64,000 bases of DNA from Macrolepiota albuminosa (lineage: Eukaryota > Basidiomycota > Agaricomycetes > Agaricales > Agaricaceae): positions 2,071,042 through 2,135,041 of the forward strand of contig JAMWFC010000055.1 of assembly GCA_027475525.1 (NCBI GenBank), in the 5' to 3' direction. The position numbers and the translations under genes were made by a program. Positions 31,590-42,884 of this stretch are shown here, one piece after another; the first letter of the stretch is position 1, and every line of letters starts with the position of its first letter. Under the pieces are notes generated by a model. It made no database searches and was not told where the DNA came from. It saw only the letters and a list, made by a program, of their open reading frames with translations.

Positions 31590-32937
31590 GCTATAGAAGT
31601 GTCTGAATAGTTTTATAGTTTATTTGCTGATATTTTATTGAGATTTTTGATGTCTTTAATAAACAGTCTGTAATATTATTGTTGGAAGCAATTGATTCAA
31701 TATATATATTTGTATGAGCAATGGCCTCCCAGATCTAATAAACCTTCACATCAAAGTATTTGACCTTGCTGTAGCTATCCAAGTTCTTGGTCCGTGCAGT
31801 AGCAGTATTGCTATCATATTTTATATAGAGAAGAAAACTTATACAAATATCTATCTTAGAAAGCTAAGGAAATATCTACATGGCCTGCTTGCTCACTTTA
31901 AATTCTCCAATGTATCCAGTTTATCCTATCAACATGCTGATTCAATTCTGTATTTTTGCTTTCCAGCTTATTAACTTTTTTGCTATCACAAAAATATATG
32001 TCCCTATTCATTTCTTGGAGTAACATTGAAGTTTTAATGTTTTGATACAATTTTGATATGATAAACTTCTTTCAAGAAAGTTTGCATGTGAGCATTTAGA
32101 ATAGATATAGCAATACCTTATTAAGGTTAAAAATATTGCCTTATTTACTTGAGAAGACTAGACACCATTGTTCCTAACACTGAGGCCTCAGCATGGGATG
32201 TGTCATGTCACCTGACACATGCCCTCAACACTGATTGGCCAGACCTGCTCAATCTCTCTGTCATAGTCATAAGATGCACAGGCCTCTTAAACAAATTTTT
32301 CTCTCCACATGTACTAACACATCAATTTCCTTCTCATCTTGTACCTCCCATTGCCTTTCTACACTTTACATTCTCACATATACTATACTTTCCCATCTCA
32401 GATGTACAAGCACTAGATAAATAAAATATACAAACATTCCATCCACACCTCATATATACAAGTACTGATTTCTATAGTACACAGTAAGTAATATATTCCT
32501 CAGTCTTATCAAACAAACTGAGGGGCAATCAAGAAGAGACACCCTACATAAGAAAACTAGAGGAGGGTGGCTTATGAAACTATACAGTGCAATTGAATCC
32601 AATTATACTGGAGAGGTAAGTAGGAAAATAAATAAAGGAGCTTAAGTAACTAGAAAGTAACTGGAACACCACCACCACAAGTGGTGAGTCTATTCCAATA
32701 ATTTCAATGGCACAACAGCTCTGGTGAGTAGGCATAGCAGAATATGAGCTGCACCTAGTTGAGGTTATCTGCCTGCCACTATCATATTGGTTTTCCATTT
32801 GGTATAGATGAGTGTATGAAAGCTGGTTTTGACTCCCAGACAAAGAGACATTTATTTTTCATTCACTATGCCAAGCTGCTTCTGTGCATGTAAGGAAGTT
32901 GTTCCTCCCATCAAAAGAACCTCAACTCCACATTTAC
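31590..32937. other. AT-rich intergenic stretch
   Basis: About 1.35 kb of AT-rich sequence after the WD40 gene and before the poly-T tract of the LINE. It has short frames only, none convincing. It may hold the 3' end of the NACHT-WD40 transcript. No repeat recognised. Confidence 0.5.
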
Positions 32938-35687
32938 TTTTTTTTTTTTTTTTTTTTTGGAGGAGCATTATCTTTCTGAGATAGCATTCAACAGCTAACA
33001 ACAAGCCCTTTTGGGGTTAGCTTATCCTGACTGCTTGCAAGTAGACATCTTGTCCACTTTTGGTCATCCACCCTGAAGAAATGCTTTATGCACACTCCTG
33101 GTGTGGAGTAGTGTGGGATTCTGTGCTAGCTATCAGGTAGGTATCTATCCCTCCGGGAGTTTGGATCATATATACCCACTAAAACCTTAGTTTTCTGGGG
33201 CCAGTCTGTTGGCATTTCATTTTCATCTGGAAGCAGGCATTTCCACATTTTGATCACTAGCCTTAGGTCCACTCTTTTCTTTGTTTGCTTTATGTGTCTT
33301 GTCAGCAGGTGGTTGAGGGTTAGTCTCATGTTCAGCTTCTTTGTCAGGCATTTTATGATTGAGTCTTCAGTCATGTTGGTTCCTTGTCCTTCCTTGCCAT
33401 TTATCACTCTTTTGCATCTCATTGCCTAGATCAAGGTAGCTGCCTCTGTTATCAACAACTTGTACAGTCTAGATTTTCCTTTCTTTGGTTTGCTATTTGT
33501 ATCCTTCCAACTTACTGTTCTGCAGCCTATTATATTTTCTAGGTCTGGTTTGTGCCATGGCAGGGCTGTTCTTTTCCATCAGCTGCCTACTGCTTTCCAC
33601 ACCTCTCCTTGTCCTGAAGCCTTACATCATAGCAGTATGTGGTCCATGGAGTTCTTGCATTGGCATTCTAAGCATGTTGCTCATTTCTCATAGCCTGAGA
33701 TGTTTGTCCAGTATTTTCCCATCTTGTATATGTTGTGGAGGCATCTTCACAGGAATTCCCTGACTGTCCTGGTAAAGTCTGACTGGTGGATTGACTTCCA
33801 GATTCTCTCGTCAGTCATTTTCAATCCTGTTCTTTTGTATATCGCTATTCTAATCATTTCTACATTTTCTTTTGTCCTCCTCCTGTCTAGTTGGTTGTAT
33901 GAGGCTCTCTTTCTTACCCCTTTGTAGAGCAGGGATTGTGAGGTGGAGATCAACTTGGCCCCATATTTCCACCTCCCTGCTCTATATGCATCGTCAGGTT
34001 GTGTTATTTTTGGTCTTTCTATTCCTTCCTTAGCTAGTTTGTTAGCTTTTTCATTACTTTCTTCTCCACTGTGTCCTTTGACCCATTCAAACCAGGTTGG
34101 GCCTTGTCTGTTCTCAATCTTGTCTCTGACATATCTCAGTCTTGGTCTGTTTTTGATGCCTAGCCACCCCATGTCGTTCCATTTGTTCATGTGTTTTGCA
34201 AGGCCTTCTATGGCATATTTTGAGTTGCTTCTGATATGTAGTATTCCTTTTTTTTCTGTGGCCATGGCTCATTGGATAGCATAGATTTCCTCCATTTGAT
34301 TTGATTGTGTTAAGTCTGGCATACTTGCGCTTATGTTTCTTTCATCGTTCTCTTTGAACCACACTCTGCTACCTGCTTCTGCATCTTCTTCTCCATTTCT
34401 ATTACATGATCTGTCTGTGTAGATGGTTGTCAGGTTGTGCAGGCCCTGAGTTGGCTCAGTTCAGTTGCCTGCTTGCATGTCTGACATGTCTTTCTCTATA
34501 AATATTTAGACAGCATTTCTGATGTGTTTAGCCTTGGGCTTGCTCTGATATTTAGACACTCCTGTGTTATTTGGTTCTGTTCTTTCTCTCCCATCCTCTC
34601 TCTCTGCCCCTGGCCTCCATTTTACTCCCAGTTTCATTATTTGCTGGCCAATGAATACTGTGCAGGATTCCAGTATTGAGCAGCCTAGTTTCTCATCTTC
34701 TTTACAGAAGTCGCATCTGCAGAAGTCACTTTGCATATAGTTTCCACTGAATAATCTGATTACCATTTTGCAAGCATCACCCACTGTTGCTATTCCGTGG
34801 GTCTCTCTTAGGTGTTTTTCTTTCTTAGTGTTGTCTTCCTTTCTTACACCAGTCATTAGTCCAGGGTGGTGCCACATTGGCATCTCCATCTTTGCTCTAT
34901 TGGACAGGTTGTGGTCCCACACCTCTATTCCATTCTTTTTCCCCGCTCTGAACATTTGTCACAGGTCTTTCAGGAGGGTTGATGCTCCTCTTGTCCTAGC
35001 TTTTCAGGTTTGTAGGACCTGGTTTTGGGCCTCTGTTGCATCCTTTATTTTGTCTGTTGATCTTGCCTTACATCTTGCTAGTTCATCTGCTATATAGGCC
35101 CAGGCTGGCCTGTCCTGCTCCAGTTTCATGTAATCTCTTAACCAGGATAAGTATATGACTTCATTCCTGCTTCTTATGTCAAGGAGGCTTCTTCTGCCTC
35201 TTTCTATTGGGTCATACAGAGTTTCTATTCTAACCATGGGCGTTTTATTGTCCCACATGTATTGTTGTATCAGTTTGTCCAGTCTTCTTTCCATTTTCTT
35301 TGGCATTCCCTGTACTTTAGTGAAATAGAAGGCTATTCCTCCCACAAACATGTTCACAATGTGTCAGCAACCCCATTGTCTTAGCACCTTTTCTACTTTC
35401 TCCTGTACTGGGCCCCACAGGTTACTTTGTTCTATGCCGTTTCCAACCCAGCATCCCAGGATCTGTGCCATTTCTCCTTCTCTTGCTATATGGATGCCAT
35501 CTTTAATCTCATTTCCTACATCCTCAGGGTAGACTCATCTCTTTTCTCTTATTTTTTTTCTATAGGTTATCAGGCCAATGGGTATGATTTCTGTTTTCTC
35601 AATATCAAACTTTGCCTCTGATGTCTTACACCATCTGTCTAGGACTTCTTCCAATTCATTGAATCCATCCTCCTTTGACAAGAAGAC
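32938..35687 (-). mobile_element. 5'-truncated non-LTR retrotransposon (LINE) with RNase H
   Basis: A run of 21 T at 32938-32958 on the plus strand is the poly(A) tail of a minus-strand element. Upstream in sense direction are decayed coding pieces: the end of a reverse transcriptase (FDIEKTEIIPIGLITYR near 35560), the following thumb region (IQQYMWDNKTPMVRIETLYD, 35357-35004), a middle piece (34955-34506), an RNase H domain (34330-33747) and a C-terminal cysteine-poor tail (33422-33126). RNase H has lost acidic residues (IRSNSKYAI, NEKANKLA instead of the usual D). Several stops and register changes show it is dead. The catalytic half of the reverse transcriptase is absent at the 35687 end, which abuts LTR E3. 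The layout fits fungal Tad-like elements. Confidence 0.82.
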
Positions 35688-36147
35688 TGTAGTCACACGG
35701 CTTGCAGAGAGAGATCCAAAGTGTATTAGAGTCCTGGCAGAGGGAGATCCAAAGAGAACAAGTCTAGGGATTCCCTATGCCAGGTTGGATGCTTCTGGGG
35801 CTTCTGAAGCATGGGAAACAACTGTACAGTACAACAAAACCTTAAAACTTGAAAATTCCCTACATAAACAACCGTACAAACAAGGCAGGAAAACTTTGGA
35901 CTTTGAAAGTCAAGAAGGCAAACTCCAGCTTATATAAGCAGTCTGGAGCAGTGCTGAAGGGCCCACACTTGTCTGAGTAATAGCTAAAGAACCAGAGCAC
36001 CTCAAAGGTTGAGAATAGTACTAACAGATAGTGTTGAGAGAATGGAAACAGCAAAATGAGAGAATGATAGGAGAAATAAGGAAATGAATGAAAGGAGAGT
36101 GAAGGAATAAAGAGTGAAAGAAGAAAGGAATGAGGAGTCCCCTGACA
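35688..36147 (-). repeat. LTR E3, truncated copy of LTR family E
   Basis: Reads as the reverse complement of the E1 (38742) and E2 (52725) LTRs, ending GGGGAGTCCCTGACA-like at 36147 in plus orientation. It lacks about 26 bases at its left end, where the LINE begins, and has an internal deletion of about 32 bases. No target duplication is visible. It interrupts the integrase-like relic to its right. Confidence 0.75.
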
Positions 36148-37080
36148 CTATGACTCTGCATATGACTAACTGTAAGGTGTTCTGGAGACCATAAAGAAGA
36201 GTAGTCTCTGAACTGCAATCAGTAGAGAGTTGGAGAGGAATACCTAGACAGGAAAAGCAATAAGCCTGGCAACCTAGTATTAGAAGAAAAACAAAGGCCC
36301 ACCTCCATATTGTTCAACACAACAGAGAAACAGGTACCCAATGGTTTGGATATGACAGTTACTTGGAGCAATGTCAGCAAACAACCAGAATCCAGTAGCT
36401 TCATCTACAAAGCCATAGATAGGAAAGCCAATCTTATAGAGCTTGTTGTGTCCATTGCACAACCAATACTCATGGATACTCAGCAGGACCTTGGGATGTC
36501 AAACAATTTTTTGTGCCGAGGGGTTCCACATCTGAAAACCTTCAGGATTATGGATTTGCATGGTCTTGTGTACAAATACACAAGGGAGATGTTGGGCTTG
36601 GCATGCTGCAATGTGATGATGGATAGTCCAAGGTCCAGCATGACTTCCAGAGTCAAGTTGTTCCAAAACAAGCTGCTCAGCATCGTGTTGACCTTTGTTC
36701 CTGAGGTTTTTTCCACCTCCCACAAACTCATTGTGACTCCAAGCATGCTTGATGGAGCTGGTGCTAATTGTAGCCACCTGTTAACTAAATATAGCAAACA
36801 TCAAACAGATTGGTGATTTACCTCAGATGTATATCATGATTATGGGCAAGAATTTGAGAAATTTGTTCATTAGAGTCCATGAGTTCTTTGTGATACCCCT
36901 TCAGAGCAGCAACAAGTTATAGATTATCCTTCTTGACTGCATGGAATCTCATGAGGGCAACATAAGTAGAATCAAGTCTAGAATCTGACCTTTGTCGCCA
37001 TGCTGATTCTTCCCTGATGGATTGGAGTTCTGAGTGCTAGACATGGCTAAAAGATTGGTGCAGTCCTGGTTATTCTGTTA
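36148..37080 (-). pseudogene. DDE integrase-like gene relic
   Basis: Minus-strand pieces of a basidiomycete multi-copy protein with an RNase H-fold integrase core. Pieces are MSSTQNSNPSGKNQ-like start near 37040, LMDSNEQISQILAHNHDIHLR near 36840, then 36777-36499 (VLEQLDSGSHAGPWTIHHHI and NPEGFQMWNPSAQKI), then GHNKLYKIGFPIYGFVDEAT (36460-36400) and IPLQLSTDCSSETT (36240-36190). The second catalytic aspartate (TDC) is present. The first appears changed (NGHNKL where related proteins have DGH). The C-terminal part with the glutamate is missing because LTR E3 cuts in at 36147. Stops and register shifts occur between pieces; some may be introns. Confidence 0.6.
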
Positions 37081-37507
37081 AATATTTAAAAGGTCTCATA
37101 CTGAGCCACATGACAATTAACTTACAAGTACTGCCATGCATTAGAAACATGTTGGGCTTGCCATGCTGAATTACACTGAGTAAGGACATGTAAACAAGCT
37201 CAAGGAGAAAATTAGCTTATCAACTAATGGGTCCTCATGGTGTTTCAATTTCTTGGATCATATATGCATGCCTGTGAAGGTGAGTACTGGACTCAGATAC
37301 ACCCTGTTGTTGTTGCATGTATAAAGTGTAAACGTTGGTTAATAGATAAATATTACATTAATATAAGACTTGCCTTGACCAAACCCACACGTTATTCACG
37401 TTATTAAGCTGAACACATTGTACTGCAATGAAAAGCATATGGAACATTCTTGGAGATATGATCAATCATATAAGACCTATTAAAGCATATTCATATTTAA
37501 GCAACTA

Positions 37508-40300
37508 CTACGACCATATGTCTACTCGTTGTAATAGATGCACCTTCTCCATCTGGTGAAAACACACACTTGGCTCTCTGAGGTGTATCAAGAGCCAAAA
37601 CTTTAGTATAGGTTTTGTGTGGCATAATTGCACTTTACCTCTTTTTCCACTGAAGTTTTTGTTGTCCATCCATGCACAATACACTGATAGATTGTAAGAC
37701 ATGTCAAACTACTCAAATTTGAGAAAACATATAAAATGTGGAAGATAGATTTGGAGTCTGCGAAGATGGATTCCATGCAGGACTAGAATACAGGCTCGAT
37801 GCAGAAGAAAGAGGAGTTGAAGCTGTTAAAGATGTAGATGACAGAGGTATATTGAGTCCAGCCAATAAAGCAATATTGAGAGGTGGTGGCTCAATGTATT
37901 CCCAACCGGCCTCTGCATTTTCAGGGATCAACAGTTTCATATTTTGGTCATGACTGAGGAGGATCATTATACATAAAAGACTTGTTCAGGATAGTTTAAA
38001 CTTAACAGTAAGCCAAATTTCAAAGATGAAGGGGTTCTTGATGCAGAGTGGCATTAAGTTCTACTAGAATGTCGTTACTCTGCAATGGCACTTTGATTAT
38101 TCCCTCATAATTTTTGAGGTGATGGGAACCAATGACTTGAACGTAACATCTCACAAAATGGCAATTCTGAATTTTTGCAAGTTGAAAGGGTTGGCTATTG
38201 ATCTTATTGTCAGCGGAGAGGCCATGCATAATAACTATAACTCACTCAATCAATGGATTGACTTCATTCCTACTGTGAGATACTGGCATCAGTTTGGCCA
38301 TGTGAGCATCCAGAATAACTGGACTATGAAAGAAGTTGACTGAGTCCATGGGTGCTTCAATCTAAAAAAGCAATCCATCAACCCACTGTTTGAACAATTT
38401 GAACAAGAAAAAAAATTCCACACCTGCAGTGCAGCACAATCATCATATATTGAAACTGTGTCTCCATCTATTGACATCACCCAACCAGTGAAACCCTGTT
38501 GTTGCCCTAATGCTACAATCACATGGTCTCCAACAGTTATCCTCTTTTGTAGATGTTTGACCAGTACTAATAAGTGTACATTTTGGTTGTTGACATCCAT
38601 TATTGCTATTCTCCCCATAACACTGCACACCACACCAATAGCTCCTTGAGTGTCTCCATCTGTGATCTTCACATTGTCTCTAGCACATAAAAGCTGAGCA
38701 CCTATTCTTTGCAAAGTGTGTTCAAAACATTCTACAGGTATTGTCAGGGGACTCCTCATTTCTTCCTTCTCTCACTCCTTATCTCTTCACTCTCCTTCCA
38801 TTCATTCTCTTATTTCTTCTGACATTATTTCATTTCACTGTTTCTATTCTTTCAACACTATCTGTTAGTACTACTCTCAGCCCTTGAGATGCTCTGGTTC
38901 TTTAGCCACCATTCAGACAAGTGTGGGCCCACTCAGCACCACTTCCAGACCGCTTATATAAGCCAGAGTTTGCCAGAGTTTGCCCCTTATTTGTACAAGT
39001 GTTTGTGTAGGCAATTTTCGAGTTTTTAAGGTTTTGTTGTACTGTACAGTTGTTTCCCACGCTTCAGAGGCCCCAGAAGCGTCCAACTTGGCATAGGGAA
39101 TCCCTAGACTTGTTCTCTTTGGATCTCCCTCTGCCAGGTGAGTAGCTACCTTGATATTGTTAGTATATATTCTAATACACTTTGGATCTTCCTCTGCCAG
39201 CTGTGTGACTGAGCCACAGCCTCTAGAGGTCACCCTTACAGGTATGATCTGCAAGTTCTTGAAATGCGCAATCTTGGCTGAGGTCGGGATGGCTTCTTCA
39301 GGTTGAAATTCATCAGTAAATAAGTGTAGATACCCATCCAAATATGTCTGCCCATGAAATCTCCACTCTCCTGAAGATAGCATGTGAACGGATTGATCTC
39401 CATAAGTTGCCTTGATCTCAGCAAGGTCAAGTAAAGCTGCGTCAGGGCGGCATAGTCAATAAGATTGTGAAATAGATGACTTAACAGTGATACATTTCTG
39501 CTTTGTAAGGCGTAAATGATTGTTCAAATGGGGGACAATATAAACTTTGGCCTCAAAGTCATAATAATCTGCAATATAGGCCAAGTCTCTGTTAAAAGGC
39601 CGCTGTATTAATCTCACCCAAGATCCACTCAAGGGAATGAAGAGCTTCTGTTCTCTGAGGTATGACAGCCAATCCGATGAGTCAATTGAGTGAGCCTGCC
39701 ACCAGTAAATGTCAGAAATGCCTCTGCAAAGATCCTGTACATTTTGTAGTCTCAAAGCCTCAACCACTATACAACCTGGTCATGAAATAGAGCTGATAAT
39801 TGATTTGACATCCCAAGTGCCATTGCAAATAACTTTTTCCATGAGGATAAATGTAGCGGTTTCCTCAGTTCCTGGCTGAAGAGAAGGAATATAAGAATAA
39901 AATAGAACAGAAAAGAAGGCATACTTTTATGGAGACTCTCCAGAGTCCTGTCGCTCCATCAAAAGGTAAAATGTGACTTTGATAAGGTGCTTCAACAGAC
40001 AAAAGTTGTTGGCTGTGAGAGTGGGCACAAGCACAAGCAAGTATAGCATTCTATTCCATATCACTGTCCAATCTAATCTGTTTGATGGCAAGTAAGTGAT
40101 GGGAAAGATTTTGGTCCAATGCAACAGGCCTACTATCTTCAATAAAGTCATCTGTAGTCCATGCATTGTCAGCTATAGGTATATGGAGTATCTGTATGAA
40201 CTATCATTGTCATCTCCTTTGTCCACATTGAGATCTTCATCATCAGCTTGAGCCTCGATATCTAGAAAGAGATTCTGCCAAGTGCAATAATTATCAGTTG
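37508..40300 (-). pseudogene. Spt5-like (NGN-KOW) gene relic, split by LTR E1
   Basis: Decayed relative of the transcription elongation factor Spt5, read on the minus strand. An acidic N-terminus (IEAQADDEDLNVDKGDDND) is near 40230. The NGN-like part is at 39767-39456 (VEALRLQNVQDLCRGISD), followed by a KOW-type stretch SWVRLIQRPFNRDLAYIADY. Sequence up to 39241 (FQPEEAIPTSAKIAHFKNLQ) is interrupted by LTR E1 and resumes at 38741 with a second KOW stretch (VGDHVIVALGQQQGFTGWV). Further KOW-like sequence (QVIGSHHLKNYEGIIKV) is at 38229-38020, and a Pro/Ser tail PAWNPSSQTP at 37967-37713. Registers differ between pieces, so it is probably inactive even without E1. True Spt5 is essential, so this is likely an extra copy. 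Confidence 0.65.
38742..39240 (+). repeat. solo LTR E1 inside the Spt5-like relic
   Basis: 499 bases, TGTCAGGGGACTCC...CACCCTTACA, with a perfect 5-bp duplication GGTAT on both sides (38737-38741 and 39241-39245). The minus-strand reading of the Spt5-like gene continues from one side to the other. E2 at 52725 and E3 at 35688 are further copies. Confidence 0.88.
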
Positions 40301-40564
40301 TGTCACCCACTCAATACTTCATACATACCTCATATTTAAACCTTTTCTTCAGTCACACACCTTTATTCCTATTTTCATTACCTTCAAACATGAGTTGTAG
40401 TTCTAAGTCATGTTCTCGTTATCATTACCTCCAAACATAAGTCTGCTATTCTAAGTGGTATGTTTTCATTAAAAGTCTAAAGACAGAACATGACACAAAT
40501 GTTTTGTTACTATGTAATTAAACAGAAATAATCAATATAAAGAAGATAAAGATAACATGCAGTT

Positions 40565-40685
40565 CAATGGAAAGACATATGAAAGAACTTTGAAATGCAA
40601 ATAATGTCCTTATAACCGACCCCTCAACTTTAGGGCAACCTTCTGAGTATCAAGCTGGTCATGTGCATGAGATCATATGCAGCTG
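40565..40685. repeat. imperfect direct repeat, copy 1
   Basis: Similar to 41096-41215 in the same direction: CAATGGAAAGACATATGAAAG here, CAATGGAGAGACATACGAAAG there, and both share AACTTTAGGGCAACCTTCTG and the following GTCATGT. The minisatellite lies between the copies. Confidence 0.6.
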
Positions 40686-40945
40686 GAATCATGTGCAAAG
40701 AGTCATGTGCGCAGGATCATGTGCAGCTGGGATCATGTGCTGGGGATCATGTGTGCAGGATCATGTATGTGGGGTCATATGCATGGGATCATGTGCTGGG
40801 GCCATGTGCATGGGATCATGTCTGGCTAGGATCATGTGTGGTGGGTCATGTGTATGGGATCATGTGCAGCCAGGATCATGTGCTGGGGATCATGTGTGTG
40901 GGATCATGTGCATGGGATCATGTGTGCCTGGAACCATGTGCATCC
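40655..40945. repeat. minisatellite of ATCATGTGC units
   Basis: About 290 bases of irregular units of 12-20 bases built on GGATCATGTG followed by CATG, CTGG or CAGC. Several plus-strand frames are open through it, but their translations (IMCMGSC-type) are products of the repeat and not believable proteins. Confidence 0.8.
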
Positions 40946-41095
40946 ACTTGACAGAACATGACAAAAGGCTGGTTAATATATTACTAAGAAGCCATTCACC
41001 TATGCTAGAAGTGCTAGCTAAGGACATATCCGTAATGATACACCTCAATAGACCATTAATAAATGGAACCGTCATAAGTTAACTATGCCAAACTG

Positions 41096-41215
41096 TTCAA
41101 TGGAGAGACATACGAAAGGACATGTAAGTCAATGATGTCTATATAACCAACCCATTAACTTTAGGGCAACCTTCTGAGTATCAAACTGGTCATGTTCATC
41201 TGGAGTCATGTGCAC
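41096..41215. repeat. imperfect direct repeat, copy 2
   Basis: Second copy of the stretch at 40565-40685, with scattered substitutions. It ends in a single GTCATG unit instead of the long minisatellite. The simplest reading is that one unit at copy 1 expanded into the minisatellite. Confidence 0.55.
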
Positions 41216-41416
41216 CCAGGAAATCCCATTGATTTCAAAGGCTGTCAACATGCTGAATGGTGCCATACAAATCAATTTAAATTAACGTACTATTTACTGC
41301 ACTTGTCACAGGTATATAAGGTTTAATGGTAATGGGGTGCCAGATACCCCAGTCACTCCTCAAAATGACTGATCCGCTAAGCTTCTATAATTTGACCCTA
41401 GAGGGCAATGATAGGT

Positions 41417-41484
41417 GTGGCTTCTATTTCTTGGCTTCTTGCACTTCGAGTTCCATGGGTCTGGATCTGACATATGATGCACGC
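41417..41484. repeat. 68-bp dispersed repeat, copy 2
   Basis: Matches 482-549 except for four CpG-type transitions. It directly adjoins the broken end of the reverse-transcriptase piece of element G. The 200 bases to its left (41216-41416) show nothing recognisable. Confidence 0.7.
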
Positions 41485-41485
41485 A

Positions 41486-41971
41486 TTCCTTAGGTCAACC
41501 AGAAAATATCATTCATCATGGTCTGGAAGGTGGCAGGGCTATTTGTGAGGCCAAAGAACATTACCAGAGGTTCAAAGAGTCAACAATTTGTTTGGAATGC
41601 TGCCTTCCACTCATCACCTTCTTTGATGCACACATTGTTGTAGCCCCAGCAGACATCCAACTTGGTGAAGTAGCGTGCATCTTGGAGGTTGTTGACAAGT
41701 TCTGAAATGAGTGGTAAGGGGTAGCAATTCTTCATGGTCATTGCATTCAAGACTCGGTAGTCCTGAACCAGATGTAGAGATCCATCCTTCTTCTTAATAA
41801 AGAAGACTAGAGAGGCCATCAGAGACTTTGAGGAACAGATGCGACCAGAGTTTAAATTCTCCTGCAAAAAGGCATCAAGCTCATTCTGTTCTCTGGGAGA
41901 GAGAGGATAGACCTTGCAGCTAGAGGGCTCAGCATTGGGTGTAAGCTCAATTGCATGGTCCCACTGCTTAC
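41486..41971 (-). pseudogene. element G reverse transcriptase, N-terminal part
   Basis: Continues the coding of G after the nested block. It shows YPLSPREQNELDAFLQENL, the KKKDGSLHLVQDYRVLNAMT block and YFTKLDVCWGYNNVCIKEGD (LD.. motif A with R changed to C). After an in-frame TGA it shows LFEPLVMFFGLTNSPATFQ. It breaks off at NDIF, just before the YxDD box, where the 68-bp dispersed repeat begins. Confidence 0.85.
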
Positions 41972-42577
41972 TGTCATGACACCTCCTACTCAGAACCATC
42001 CTGAGGCATCCCCAGATCTCCATCTGGGGCCCCTCCTCCAACCCCACGACACCACCTCCATCACAACCACCAATACTGCCATCACGAGCATCAAGGCCTG
42101 CCATCACACAGTACCCCTGACAGCCCCCACATCATGGACCCCAGTACTACCTGACAGCCCAACCACCACCCCACAATCAACAATCGGATCATGCCATTCA
42201 ACCTGGCCATCACGCATCATGCATCACAGCTCACCTCCACACCAATTGATTGTGCACACTACATGTGTGATCCCCAGTATACAGTCCCCTTCTATTACTC
42301 AATGCTCCTCGGAACTTGTCCCAGACATCCTGGAACCCCATAGTACTTATAGAGTAGCCCCCTCCTTGTATTCACTAGTCTTGATATTACATTGATTGTT
42401 TGCGTGCACTTTAATTGACTGGTACGCACTGACTGGCACGCTTACCTTATTTGCATGCCCTTAAGATTGGTACACACTTTGTGACTTACACTTTACTAAC
42501 TGGGTCTCATCCTAGAACCTCTGGTTCTTGACTCAACTTTAATCCTTTAATTCTTTTGACTTTATCCAATCCCCAGA

Positions 42578-42827
42578 TGTAAGAATTTACCGTCTTACTC
42601 ACACAAGACACAGAATCTGCCAAATCAGTAGATTTCTCTGTACGTAGTGTAAGTCAAAAGTATCTACCCAAATACGAGTAAATACAGTATAATTTATAGG
42701 TAAATTAATTGGGGAAATAATTACTATTGTAATTATTTCCTCTAATACGATATTATTCCAACACCCCTAAGGGTGCGGTGTCAGGTAAGATAATGAATAG
42801 GGACCTCGAAGAGGTCCCCCTGCTACA
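42578..42827 (-). repeat. 3' LTR of element C
   Basis: 250 bases, TGTAAGAATTTACC...CTGCTACA on the plus strand. Six transitions separate it from the 57027 copy. The minus-strand purine tract lies immediately to its right. Confidence 0.93.
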
Positions 42828-42840
42828 CACCCCCCTTTCA
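42828..42840 (-). promoter_or_regulatory. polypurine tract of element C
   Basis: The minus strand reads TGAAAGGGGGGTG up to the 3' LTR, which fixes the orientation of C. Confidence 0.75.
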
Positions 42841-42884
42841 GACCGTTGTACGGTCTGCAATGCTCGACTCTGTGGCCAACGATA

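Noticed and set aside
35688..39240. E3 and E1 as the two LTRs of one element
   Set aside because: They are in opposite orientation, E1 has its own perfect target duplication, and the sequence between them is Spt5-like and integrase-like, not gag-pol.
40661..40945. CRISPR-like array
   Set aside because: Units are irregular in length and have no unique spacers; the context is a eukaryotic genome.
40661..41082. Two plus-strand frames through the ATCATGTGC minisatellite
   Set aside because: Their translations are simple repeats of the tandem unit and change register with it; no protein family.
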